A DNA stretch of 14,078 nucleotides, taken from assembly GCA_900754605.1 (NCBI GenBank), contig CAAEDK010000250.1, forward strand, positions 1 to 14,078, given 5' to 3'. The notes beneath the pieces are model-generated. The model saw only the letters and a program-made list of their open reading frames with translations, was not told the origin of the DNA and made no database searches. Every line of letters begins with the position of its first letter. Positions within the stretch are counted from its first letter, which is position 1. Below are positions 1 through 6,329 of the stretch, one piece after another. The position numbers were made by a program, and so were the translations under genes. This DNA comes from an uncultured Oscillospiraceae bacterium. Its GTDB lineage: Bacteria; Bacillota_A; Clostridia; Oscillospirales; Oscillospiraceae.

Positions 1-17
1 GCGACAGTTGTATTCAT
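1..17 (-). CDS. Start of an unidentified gene, cut by the left edge
   Basis: Only the first five codons (Met-Asn-Thr-Thr-Val) are visible before the window ends. The support is a GGAGG ribosome binding site 10 bases upstream of an ATG on the minus strand, in the same direction as gltS and 59 bases after its stop. No convincing terminator separates the two; there is only a weak AT-only hairpin around 43-58. It may therefore be co-transcribed with gltS. Function cannot be told. Confidence 0.45.
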
Positions 18-76
18 AAAAATGAAACCTCCAAAATAAAGCTATTTTAATATATATTTTAGAAAAAACTATCTTT

Positions 77-1449
77 TTAGCGCTGTTCCCGCTTGGCTGA
101 TTTATTCCAGCAGAAGATACGCAGCAGAATAAGAAAAGCGAGTGAAATACCACAGGTAAGCAGTCCAAATTTCAGGACTCCCATGCTGGATATAAGATTA
201 GGCCACATGGAAGTTACCAGACCACCACCAATAAATGGACTCATAAGCGGACAGCCCAGTGCATAAATAGAACCAGCACGGGTTTCCATCTTGGGATCAG
301 CTGTGCGCAACAGCATATAACCGACCGCAGCTACACCGGAGAAAGCACCAAAACGAATGATACCCTGCTCAAACCAGCACTCAGAGAAAATATTGGGACT
401 GAGCCAGAAGAACCAGACTACCATCAGTGCCATTACAACAACAGAGCAGATTAGAATAGGAGCTAAGTATTCGATCACAACGGGTACTTTAATTGAGGAC
501 ATGGCAGCAACAACCAGAATCTCCAGAGCCATACCCTGAATGCGCTGGAAAATATGACGATCAAACAAGTCCTTCAAAGCAGTGCGCTGTACGATCATAT
601 TGATCAGCCAGCCTCCAATCATGGCAAAGGGGAATAGTGGTAGACTTGTATAACCAGTTACGATGCCGAAACCATATACAATAGCACGACCAATGATGAT
701 AGATAAGCCAATGATGCCCAAATGGAATGAAATGGCTCAACAACATCCTGACTTACTGTCAGATAGGCAGCAGCTTCACGCTTTCCATCTGGATATATTT
801 CCTGAACATTACCGGCAGAGGCAGGCTCACTTAGAACAGCAGTATACTTTTTGTGTACACCGTAGTTGATGATGATCATACCGCCGAAAATGCCACAGAG
901 TAGACCAATTGTAGCCATAGTAGAAGCTAAGGAACCTCCGTCTGCCCAACCAAGGGCTTCAAAGGAAGCTGCCATGCCACCAGCTGTACCGTGCCCCCCG
1001 GCAAAACCAATTTCGGTAAGAGAGGCAAAGAGGGGATTAACTCCGAATACCGGAACGAGGATAAATGCACACAGAAGAGCGGGGATTCCGACCTGCATAA
1101 AGGAGCAGGACCATAGCCACCCCAAACCGGCAACAACATCTCGAGCCATAGTTTTATCTGACGCTTCCTTTTTGATCCCAAGCAGCATACATGCAAAGAC
1201 AACTGTAATCATATGACCGGGTAGAGCGCCGATAGAGCTCATCATATCAGAAGGAATAATTTTTAGTGCGTGAGGACCCAAAGCAAGTCCAATTAGACCA
1301 GCAATCAATGAGGCGGGGATAAATGCCTTGCGAAGAAATGGAATCTTAAGTCGGATAATAGTTGCAATGACGAGTAGAATACCAATAATTGCAACATAGT
1401 ACACCAGATTTCCGATAGATGATCCAGCAATTTTTTCAACAGGAATCAT
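77..1449 (-). pseudogene. gltS: Sodium/glutamate symporter GltS, frameshifted
   Basis: Two overlapping minus-strand reading frames together make one GltS-type (ESS family) Na+-coupled glutamate symporter of about 457 residues, an inner-membrane carrier. The first frame (start ATG at 1449, with GGGAG 8 bases upstream) gives the N-terminal half, rich in membrane segments and with a Gly-rich stretch (GFAGGHGTAGG) typical of the family. The second frame (to the stop at 77) gives the C-terminal half with further membrane segments. The first frame becomes non-homologous after Glu-Pro-Phe. Adding one base to the AAA run at 730-732 (TTT on the coding strand) restores Glu-Pro-Phe-Ser-Phe-His-Leu-Gly and joins both halves. 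The rest of both frames looks intact, so this is either a recent mutation, a phase-variable tract or a sequencing error. It is divergent from an RpiR regulator, a likely controller. Composition is more AT-rich than the genes to the right. Confidence 0.8.
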
Positions 1450-1519
1450 TTTTCAATCTCCCTTCACATGTTTTTATTTCAAATACAGAACAGAAGTGCT
1501 TTATAGATGTATATGCGGT

Positions 1520-1582
1520 CTCTCTGAGATTGCGGTTGGCCAATCCGTTTTCTAGAGAGGAAGCAACATCCTAGCTACCTCC
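1520..1582 (-). ncRNA. Two-hairpin structured leader of gltS
   Basis: Within the predicted gltS 5' leader, two adjoining hairpins can form on the minus strand. The first pairs GGAGGTAGC (1574-1582) with GTTGCTTCC (1559-1567), nine pairs including three wobbles, around a 6-base loop. The second pairs CTCTCT (1554-1559) with AGAGAG (1520-1525) and, inside it, GGATTG with CAATCT around the loop GCCAACCG. I do not recognise a known riboswitch consensus. The first hairpin would also hide the ribosome binding site of a five-codon reading frame (1552-1569). The rest of the 414-bp gene-free stretch (1450-1863) holds the two divergent promoters and AT-rich DNA. Confidence 0.4.
1552..1569 (-). CDS. Possible 4-residue leader peptide (MLPL)
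   Basis: ATG-TTG-CTT-CCT-CTC-TAG lies 8 bases after a GGAGG site inside the gltS leader, so spacing is ideal for translation. Such minimal reading frames can act as leader peptides, but a five-codon frame also arises easily by chance. Its binding site lies inside the first leader hairpin. No other support. Confidence 0.2.
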   Translation of the reverse strand: MLLPL

Positions 1583-1641
1583 ACCTGTTATTTGATGAAA
1601 AATTTTTTATTCACATATAAAAAATAAATTATTTTTTTATT

Positions 1642-1670
1642 ATGATAGCATATACGATTGTAGAATGCAA
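1642..1670 (-). promoter_or_regulatory. Sigma-A promoter for gltS
   Basis: On the minus strand, a -35 box TTGCAT (1665-1670) and a -10 box TATCAT (1642-1647) are separated by exactly 17 bases, and TG one base before the -10 makes it an extended -10. Transcription would start near 1635, leaving a leader of about 185 nt before gltS. An AT-only palindrome (AAAAAATAA, A, TTATTTTTT) at 1619-1637 covers the start point and is a possible operator. Its low complexity makes that weak. Confidence 0.65.
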
Positions 1671-1813
1671 TATAAAAGTAAAAATATTATATATATTACA
1701 CAAAATAAGCTGTTGGATGAAACCGCAAAAAAATTGGAACTCAGTTTCAATTAGAAAAAACGGAAAGAACACTGAGAAAAGAAGTTGTTTATGCAAAAAT
1801 GATAATTTTCTTT

Positions 1814-1839
1814 TTATTTATTAAGTTTTGTGATATAAT
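1814..1839 (+). promoter_or_regulatory. Extended -10 promoter for the RpiR regulator
   Basis: TG-A-TATAAT at 1831-1839 is a perfect extended -10 element. No good -35 box stands 16-18 bases upstream, only a T-rich run, which is usual for extended -10 promoters. It lies 34 bases before the regulator's coding region. Confidence 0.6.
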
Positions 1840-1872
1840 ACAAAACGTAAAATTACTGAGAGGATGAGCAGT

Positions 1873-2727
1873 GTGGAACTTCAAAATCTTCTTAACCGCA
1901 TTCGTCGTGAACATTATGAATTCCCAGCGGCCCAACGACTGGTAGCGGCTTATGTTGTAGAGAATTATTCACAAATTCCATTTATGTCCATTACAGAATT
2001 GGCGAAGACAATTGGTGTAAGCGATAATACAGTTGTTAAATTTTGCAATAATCTCGGCTTTAATAAATTTGGAGAGTTCAAAAAAGCGATTTCAAACTAT
2101 GTGCATTCTGAGTTGGTCATGCTGAATAAGTTTTGTGAAAGTCCGGATGAAAAAGCACATAATGACCATATTGCGCAGGCGATGGAAGAGGATATGAATG
2201 CCATTCAAAATACGCTGAATGACGTTGCCAACAAAGAAAATATTCCAAAAATTCTTAATATGATTGAGCAGGCAGAGCATATCTACATTACAGGAGGACG
2301 TTCGTCGGCCATGTTGGCTGGATTGTTTGCCAGTATGCTGCGTTATTTAGAGTTACCTGTATACGAACTGAACTGTGGTGTAGGTGATTACATAGATCGT
2401 CTATCTATGGTAAAAAAGCAGGATCTTGTCATTGCCATTACATTGCCACGCTATACTGTACAGATTGTTAAGGGAGTACAATATCTCCATGAGCATAGCG
2501 TTCCAGTAGCATTGATTACCGATACCGGACTTTGCCCAGCGCAACCCTATGCAGATCTGACTTTCCATTGCAACATTGCATCTGATTACTATTTCCCATG
2601 TCTTTCCGGATGTCTTTCCCTGATCGGACTGATTTGTAGAGCGGAGAGCGCCAAGAAGAAAGAGGGGGTTGCTGAACATATTCAGGAGTTGGAAAAACGG
2701 CTGTTGGATCAAGGGATATTTATATGA
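1873..2727 (+). CDS. RpiR/MurR-family transcriptional regulator (HTH + SIS)
   Basis: A 284-residue DNA-binding regulator of the RpiR family. The N-terminal third (about residues 1-78) is an HTH_6 domain; the recognition helix region reads SITELAKTIGVSDNTVVKFC (39-58). A SIS sugar-isomerase fold follows (about 125-260, with ITGGRSSAMLAG near 139-150), which in this family senses a phosphosugar or other small ligand. I chose GTG at 1873, because GAGAGG at 1858-1863 is 9 bases from it. The ATG at 1864 directly abuts that site and would add three residues. The gene is divergent from gltS, so it most likely controls that transporter; the ligand is unknown and need not be a sugar phosphate. Codon use is AT-rich like gltS and unlike the genes further right. 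It may be followed on the same transcript by a 15-codon frame at 2751. Confidence 0.88.
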   Translation: MELQNLLNRIRREHYEFPAAQRLVAAYVVENYSQIPFMSITELAKTIGVSDNTVVKFCNNLGFNKFGEFKKAISNYVHSELVMLNKFCESPDEKAHNDHIAQAMEEDMNAIQNTLNDVANKENIPKILNMIEQAEHIYITGGRSSAMLAGLFASMLRYLELPVYELNCGVGDYIDRLSMVKKQDLVIAITLPRYTVQIVKGVQYLHEHSVPVALITDTGLCPAQPYADLTFHCNIASDYYFPCLSGCLSLIGLICRAESAKKKEGVAEHIQELEKRLLDQGIFI

Positions 2728-2750
2728 TTACGGATATGGAGGAGGACACT

Positions 2751-2798
2751 ATGATTAGAGGACAGGTTCGCAATCTATTTTTGTATCAAGCAGCCTGA
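2751..2798 (+). CDS. Very short ORF after the RpiR regulator (15 aa)
   Basis: MIRGQVRNLFLYQAA, preceded by a strong GGAGGAGG site 6 bases from the ATG and lying 23 bases after the regulator's stop. The excellent ribosome binding site on so short a frame suggests the 5' end of a gene whose remainder was lost, or a small peptide. The sequence after the stop is AT-rich and shows no continuation that I can see. Not recognised. Confidence 0.3.
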   Translation: MIRGQVRNLFLYQAA

Positions 2799-2826
2799 AA
2801 CAAACATAATAAACAAAAAGAATCTA

Positions 2827-2855
2827 TGGACAAGTCAACGCCAAAATTCTATAAA
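2827..2855 (+). promoter_or_regulatory. Promoter for the recombinase transcript
   Basis: -35 box TGGACA (2827-2832) and -10 box TATAAA (2850-2855) are 17 bases apart; each matches five of six consensus bases. The transcript would start near 2862 and have a leader of about 250 nt before the recombinase gene. That leader contains an inverted repeat, a short ORF and a long palindrome. Confidence 0.5.
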
Positions 2856-2863
2856 TTTTAAAG

Positions 2864-2893
2864 TGTGGTATGCTTTATGCTTGGAATACCACA
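2864..2893. repeat. 8-bp inverted repeat just after the promoter
   Basis: TGTGGTAT (2864-2871) and ATACCACA (2886-2893) are exact inverted copies, 14 bases apart, at the predicted transcription start. This could be an operator for a dimeric repressor or a hairpin at the 5' end of the RNA. Confidence 0.4.
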
Positions 2894-2923
2894 AAATATC
2901 ACAGACAGAAGGAGGAGAGAGGG

Positions 2924-3028
2924 GTGTGTCTGCTGGGGTGTTGTGGAAGTACTAACTCTGGTGAGATCATATTGGGGATAAGCCATAAAAGGCGGATATG
3001 TACTTCAATAATCAGGTCAACAAAATAA
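2924..3028 (+). CDS. Possible 34-aa upstream ORF before the recombinase
   Basis: A GTG-started frame with an AGGAGGAG ribosome binding site 6 bases upstream, the best such site in this region. The product begins V-C-L-L-G-C-C-G and has basic residues further on (SHKRR). It shows no recognisable domain. Its TAA stop lies inside the left arm and loop of the 3012-3045 palindrome, so translation would run into that structure. It may be a leader peptide or a chance frame; composition gives no firm support. Confidence 0.25.
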   Translation: MCLLGCCGSTNSGEIILGISHKRRICTSIIRSTK

Positions 3029-3045
3029 AAATTTTGTTGACCTGA
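3012..3045. repeat. Perfect palindrome with dif-like 11-6-11 geometry
   Basis: A perfect 15-bp inverted repeat with an AAAA loop. Its central 28 bp (3015-3042) divide into GGTCAACAAAA, a 6-base centre TAAAAA, and TTTTGTTGACC, the arm-centre-arm sizes of XerC/XerD dif sites. The right arm loosely resembles the XerD arm of known dif sites (ATTTTGTTGA against E. coli ATTATGTTAA, 8 of 10). It lies 69 bp upstream of a tyrosine recombinase gene. It is not followed by a T-run, so it is not a standard terminator. Alternatives are an RNA hairpin that controls translation or an operator. Confidence 0.45.
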
Positions 3046-3113
3046 GAGGAGGCTAAATTGCCGTCCTCCCCGAAAATCTGCCGTTTTGCCCCAAACACCG
3101 CCATGCCAGCGCC

Positions 3114-4157
3114 ATGCCATTCAATATGGATTACCGTACTGATGCTCCACCAATTTTGCGGGATTTTCTTGTATACCATGAGACCATCCAGGGTCACTCC
3201 CGCCGCACGGTGGACGAATATTTTTTGGACTTGAGAAATTTTTTTCGCTTTCTCAAGCTGGACAAGGGCCGCGTTGCCCGTAATACACCGCTGGATCAGA
3301 TCTCCATTGATGATGTAGATCTGGATTTGGTTCGTACTGTGACCCTCAGTGATGTTTATTCCTATATGAACTACCTGTCCCGGGATCGGGCTGTCCATCC
3401 CAACAGTCCGGATGCCCATTACGGCCTTTCTGCACCCGCCAGAGCCCGTAAGGTGGCCGCCATCCGATCTTTTTACAAATACCTCACCAATAAGGCCAAG
3501 CTGATTACTGAAAATCCTATGCAGGATCTGGACTCCCCCCATCTGAAAAAGTCTCTCCCGAGATACCTGAATTTGGAAGAAAGTGAGGAACTTCTGGACT
3601 CAGTGGACGGGATCAATCAAGCAAGGGATTACTGTATTTTGACCCTGTTTCTCAACTGTGGCCTTCGAATCTCAGAACTTATTGGCCTGAATGTAACTGA
3701 TGTTCGGGGAAATCAGCTCCGGGTTCTGGGTAAGGGCAACAAGGAGCGGATGCTCTATCTCAACGATGCCTGTCTCAGTGCCCTATCAGACTGGATGACA
3801 GAGCGGGATATGCTTACCCTAGTAGACCAAAACGCACTATTCGTTACCCTTCAAAACCGCCGAAGGATCTCCCGGGCGGCTGTACATAAGCTGGTGAAAA
3901 AACATTTGGCTGCCGCAGGATTGGACAGTACGCAGTACTCATCACACAAACTACGCCATACTGCGGCCACCTTGATGCTTCAGAACGGTGTAGATGTGCG
4001 CACCCTCCAAGAGGTATTGGGCCATGATCATCTGAATACAACTCAGATTTATACCCATGTGGACAATGAGGATTTGCGTACCGCAGCCAGGGCAAACCCC
4101 TTGGGCAAAGTCAAAAAACGGGGCAAATCGCCGGATGGGCAAGATGGAGCAGAGTGA
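3114..4157 (+). CDS. Tyrosine recombinase, XerC/XerD/XerS type
   Basis: A 347-residue site-specific recombinase with an N-terminal SAM-like core-binding domain (about 12-130) and a C-terminal catalytic domain (about 150-325). All catalytic residues are visible: Arg185 (CGLRISEL), Lys207 (GKGNKER), His278 and Arg281 (HKLRHTAA), His304 (LGHDHLN) and nucleophile Tyr313 (IYTHV). Xer enzymes resolve chromosome dimers at dif; the length and the adjacent palindrome recall single-recombinase systems such as streptococcal XerS/difSL. The start is uncertain. Neither ATG 3114 nor ATG 3126 has a ribosome binding site; the N-terminus from 3126 (MDYRTDAPP) looks most like the family. The strong GAGGAGG at 3046-3052 instead precedes an out-of-frame TTG (3058) and an in-frame ATT (3057). 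Monocistronic, closed by a terminator. Could instead belong to a decayed integrated element. Confidence 0.9.
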   Translation: MPFNMDYRTDAPPILRDFLVYHETIQGHSRRTVDEYFLDLRNFFRFLKLDKGRVARNTPLDQISIDDVDLDLVRTVTLSDVYSYMNYLSRDRAVHPNSPDAHYGLSAPARARKVAAIRSFYKYLTNKAKLITENPMQDLDSPHLKKSLPRYLNLEESEELLDSVDGINQARDYCILTLFLNCGLRISELIGLNVTDVRGNQLRVLGKGNKERMLYLNDACLSALSDWMTERDMLTLVDQNALFVTLQNRRRISRAAVHKLVKKHLAAAGLDSTQYSSHKLRHTAATLMLQNGVDVRTLQEVLGHDHLNTTQIYTHVDNEDLRTAARANPLGKVKKRGKSPDGQDGAE

Positions 4158-4195
4158 TCCTCCTCTCCCCTTCCCTGTCCTGAATAGGATCGTCA

Positions 4196-4229
4196 GCGGC
4201 GTCCGGCTTGGTAGCCGGATGCCGTTTTT
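4196..4229 (+). terminator. Intrinsic terminator after the recombinase
   Basis: CGGCGTCCGGC (4197-4207) pairs along its full length with GCCGGATGCCG (4214-4224), one G-U wobble, around the loop TTGGTA, followed by TTTTT. A textbook rho-independent terminator 40 bases after the recombinase stop. Confidence 0.9.
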
Positions 4230-4261
4230 GATAAAAAATATCATAAAGAGTGAGAACGAGA

Positions 4262-4292
4262 TGTAACGAATGGCAGCTCTAGAGCCACTAAT
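4262..4292 (+). promoter_or_regulatory. Possible ECF-type autoregulated promoter
   Basis: TGTAAC (4262-4267) and CACTAAT (4286-4292), 18 bases apart, resemble the AAC-containing -35 and the -10 of ECF sigma promoters in Firmicutes. They stand just before the sigma operon, where autoregulation is common. The match is partial and the leader would be very short. A palindrome GCTCTAGAGC lies between the boxes. Confidence 0.35.
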
Positions 4293-4312
4293 CCTATGAA
4301 AGGAGGGGCAGC

Positions 4313-4813
4313 ATGAAAGAGTTGCTTGCGGAACTGTTTAAACGCTATCATCATGATATCTATGCCTATCTGTATAGTATGTGCCATGATGCCTCTCTTG
4401 CGGAGGATTTGACCTCAGAAGTTTTCGTGGAAGTGGTGCGATCTATTGCCACTTTTCATGGGAAATCCGATATTAAGACCTGGATGTTTTCCATTGCAAG
4501 GCATCAGTGGTACCAGCATCTCCGCAGGCAGAAGCGTCAGATTCCAACGGAGAGCATCTATGACCTATATGATGCCAATTTCACTGGTTTGCAGGTTCCT
4601 GATTTGTCAGACGAGGTGGAGCTGGTGATCCACAATCTACTTGCTTCTGAATCCAAGTTGACCCGCAGGGTGTTCCGGATGCGCTTGGAGGGATATTCTT
4701 ATTATGAGATCGCATCTGGGTCAGGCATCTCGGAGAGTTCTGCGCGTGTGATATTTTTCCGTATCAAGACGAAACTCAAACGATATTTTGAAAAGGAGGT
4801 CTGTTCGCCGTGA
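4313..4813 (+). CDS. ECF RNA polymerase sigma factor
   Basis: A 166-residue extracytoplasmic-function sigma factor. Region 2 (about 8-75) contains the core-binding and -10-melting segment around AEDLTSEVFVEVVRS (30-44) and TWMFSIARHQWYQHLRR (56-72). Region 4 (about 105-160) is the HTH that reads the -35 (GYSYYEIASGSGISESSARV). It lacks regions 1 and 3, as usual for the class. A strong AAGGAGG precedes the ATG. Its last four bases overlap the start of the next gene (GTGA), which is a zinc-finger membrane protein, the normal arrangement for sigma and anti-sigma. The signal it answers to cannot be read from sequence; the membrane partners suggest envelope stress. Confidence 0.93.
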   Translation: MKELLAELFKRYHHDIYAYLYSMCHDASLAEDLTSEVFVEVVRSIATFHGKSDIKTWMFSIARHQWYQHLRRQKRQIPTESIYDLYDANFTGLQVPDLSDEVELVIHNLLASESKLTRRVFRMRLEGYSYYEIASGSGISESSARVIFFRIKTKLKRYFEKEVCSP

Positions 4814-5325
4814 TCCAAATCACCTGTGAGATATGTATGGATCTGATCCCCCTGGTTCAGGACGGTGTGGCAGCTGAGGACAGCGTCTTTGCGGTGGAGC
4901 AGCATATCAAAAACTGTCCCCAGTGCAGAGCAATATGGGAGGGGCAGATCCCACACCCTGCGGACAGCGGCCGGCTTCTGGAGAAGTTCCAGTACAGGAC
5001 ACGTGTTTTCATGGGGATGGTACTGATGTTCGGGGTATTCTTTGGCCTGAGTCTGACGGCCAGCAGCGGGCTGTTTCTGAACAGCCTGATCATGCCTGTG
5101 ATCGGCTCTATCGGATACTTCCTGTTCCGCTGGAAGTCCCTGTATCTTACCCCATGTCTCCTCTTTGCCACCCATCTGGTCACAAATGTCCTTGGAATAT
5201 TCCAGGATACGGAGCATTTGGACCTGGCCTCCCTCCTGCTGTGGTCCGCACTGTACGCAGTCTTTGCGGTCATTGGAACGGTGATCGCCGGTCTGCTGCA
5301 CATCGTATTCCGAAAGGAGGATTAG
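4810..5325 (+). CDS. Zinc-finger (ZAS-type) membrane anti-sigma factor
   Basis: A 171-residue protein expected to hold the upstream ECF sigma factor inactive at the membrane. The N-terminus has the anti-sigma zinc-finger signature His32-x3-Cys36-x2-Cys39, with Cys6 and Cys9 upstream as possible further ligands. From about residue 63 it is mostly hydrophobic, with about four membrane segments (near 63-82, 86-106, 111-131 and 141-168), so little of it would be outside the cell. The start is GTG at 4810, which overlaps the sigma stop as GTGA; AAAGGAGG at 4793-4800 lies just before it. The four-helix form differs from single-pass RsiW-type factors, so release by regulated proteolysis need not apply. 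The fold assignment rests on the H-x3-C-x2-C motif and position. Confidence 0.82.
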   Translation: MIQITCEICMDLIPLVQDGVAAEDSVFAVEQHIKNCPQCRAIWEGQIPHPADSGRLLEKFQYRTRVFMGMVLMFGVFFGLSLTASSGLFLNSLIMPVIGSIGYFLFRWKSLYLTPCLLFATHLVTNVLGIFQDTEHLDLASLLLWSALYAVFAVIGTVIAGLLHIVFRKED

Positions 5326-5326
5326 C

Positions 5327-6187
5327 ATGAAATGGAATCTGAAAAGGGGTCTGGCCCTGTCTGCCGCCCTGGTCCTCATCGGGGGGGTGGCCTGGTTTGC
5401 CAACGCGCTGAATGGAAATCCACTTTCCAAAATGCTGGCCAAAAGCACTGCGGAGCGGTATCTTGCCGAGAACTATGGGGACACGGATTACTATATCGAC
5501 CGCGTCTCATACAATTTCAAGGACGGAAATTATCACGCCTTCGTCCGCTCACCCTCCAGTGTGGATACGACCTTCACCATCTCCCTCACCATGCTGGGCT
5601 CTCTGCAGGGAGATACCTATGACAATGTTTTGAGCGGATGGAACACCGCCCTCCGCCTTGATGAGGAATACCGCGCCCTGGCTGACCGGGTACTGGAGGA
5701 TCCCGCCTTCCCCTATCAATGCCACATCGGGTACAGCCGTCTGGAGATCTATCCCGCAGAGCTGCTGAACAGCCCGGAAGCTGCTTCCGAGGCCCCAGGC
5801 TCGGGTTACGCTCTGAACCAGGACGAACTGATCCTGGACCATATCTATGACATTCCGGAGTTGGGCAGGCAGGCAGGGCATTTGATCCTCTATCTTGAGG
5901 AGGAGCCGGTGACCTTTGAGGCGGCTGCCGACATTATGCTGGATCTGAAGGCACGCTTCGATGAGGCGGGGGGCCCATTCGCGGCGATGGATCTTATTCT
6001 GCTTCCGCCCCGCTCAGAGGATGGGCAGCATCCGGATGGGGAGATCCGTGTAGAGAGCTTCCCCTGTGACGCGATCATACCGGACGGTCTTGCGAACCGC
6101 ATCCGGGAGGCGGATCAGGAATTGAAGGACTATTACGCCAAGGAAGATGCGGAGCGGAAACTTCAGGAGTCTGTCCTATCCCAATAG
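5327..6187 (+). CDS. Membrane-anchored YfjL-like protein, third gene of the sigma operon
   Basis: A 286-residue protein with a basic N-terminus, one hydrophobic segment (about 8-27) and an otherwise soluble domain, probably exported and membrane-anchored. The segment NPLSKMLAKSTAERYLAENY (about 30-50) followed by YNFKDGNYHAFVRSP resembles the N-terminal domain of YfjL-like proteins of Firmicutes, whose function is unknown to me. The C-terminus is charged and helical (READQELKDYYAKEDAERKLQE). The ATG is one base after the anti-sigma stop, with AAAGGAGG inside that gene's end, so the two are translationally coupled. Position suggests a role in sensing or in modulating the anti-sigma factor, or a target of the sigma factor. 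That is inference. A strong terminator follows. Confidence 0.75.
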   Translation: MKWNLKRGLALSAALVLIGGVAWFANALNGNPLSKMLAKSTAERYLAENYGDTDYYIDRVSYNFKDGNYHAFVRSPSSVDTTFTISLTMLGSLQGDTYDNVLSGWNTALRLDEEYRALADRVLEDPAFPYQCHIGYSRLEIYPAELLNSPEAASEAPGSGYALNQDELILDHIYDIPELGRQAGHLILYLEEEPVTFEAAADIMLDLKARFDEAGGPFAAMDLILLPPRSEDGQHPDGEIRVESFPCDAIIPDGLANRIREADQELKDYYAKEDAERKLQESVLSQ

Positions 6188-6222
6188 ATTTCGGAGTGCA
6201 GAAAAACAACTGATGATGATAA

Positions 6223-6266
6223 AAAAGCTGGTGAAAACCGTGTTGCAACGGTTTTCACCAGCTTTT
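6223..6266. terminator. Bidirectional terminator between convergent genes
   Basis: A 19-bp perfect stem: AAAAGCTGGTGAAAACCGT (6223-6241) pairs with 6248-6266 around GTTGCA. A-runs on one side and T-runs on the other make it usable on both strands. It sits between the sigma operon (plus) and the aminotransferase (minus), which converge here. Confidence 0.92.
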
Positions 6267-6329
6267 AATAATAATATCCAGTTTCTTGGCTTTGAATCAG
6301 CTCTTTAGAATAGACTTTCAGAAGACTAT

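Noticed and set aside
1642..1824. 60-codon plus-strand frame in the gltS-rpiR spacer
   Set aside because: It overlaps the gltS promoter, is AT-rich and lysine/asparagine-heavy, and has no ribosome binding site.
3012..3045. Intrinsic terminator at the palindrome
   Set aside because: Strong stem, but no T-run after it on the plus strand. On the minus strand the flank also lacks a T-run and no minus-strand gene ends here.
4702..5448. 248-codon minus-strand frame over the anti-sigma gene
   Set aside because: Antisense to a coupled operon, with no family signature.
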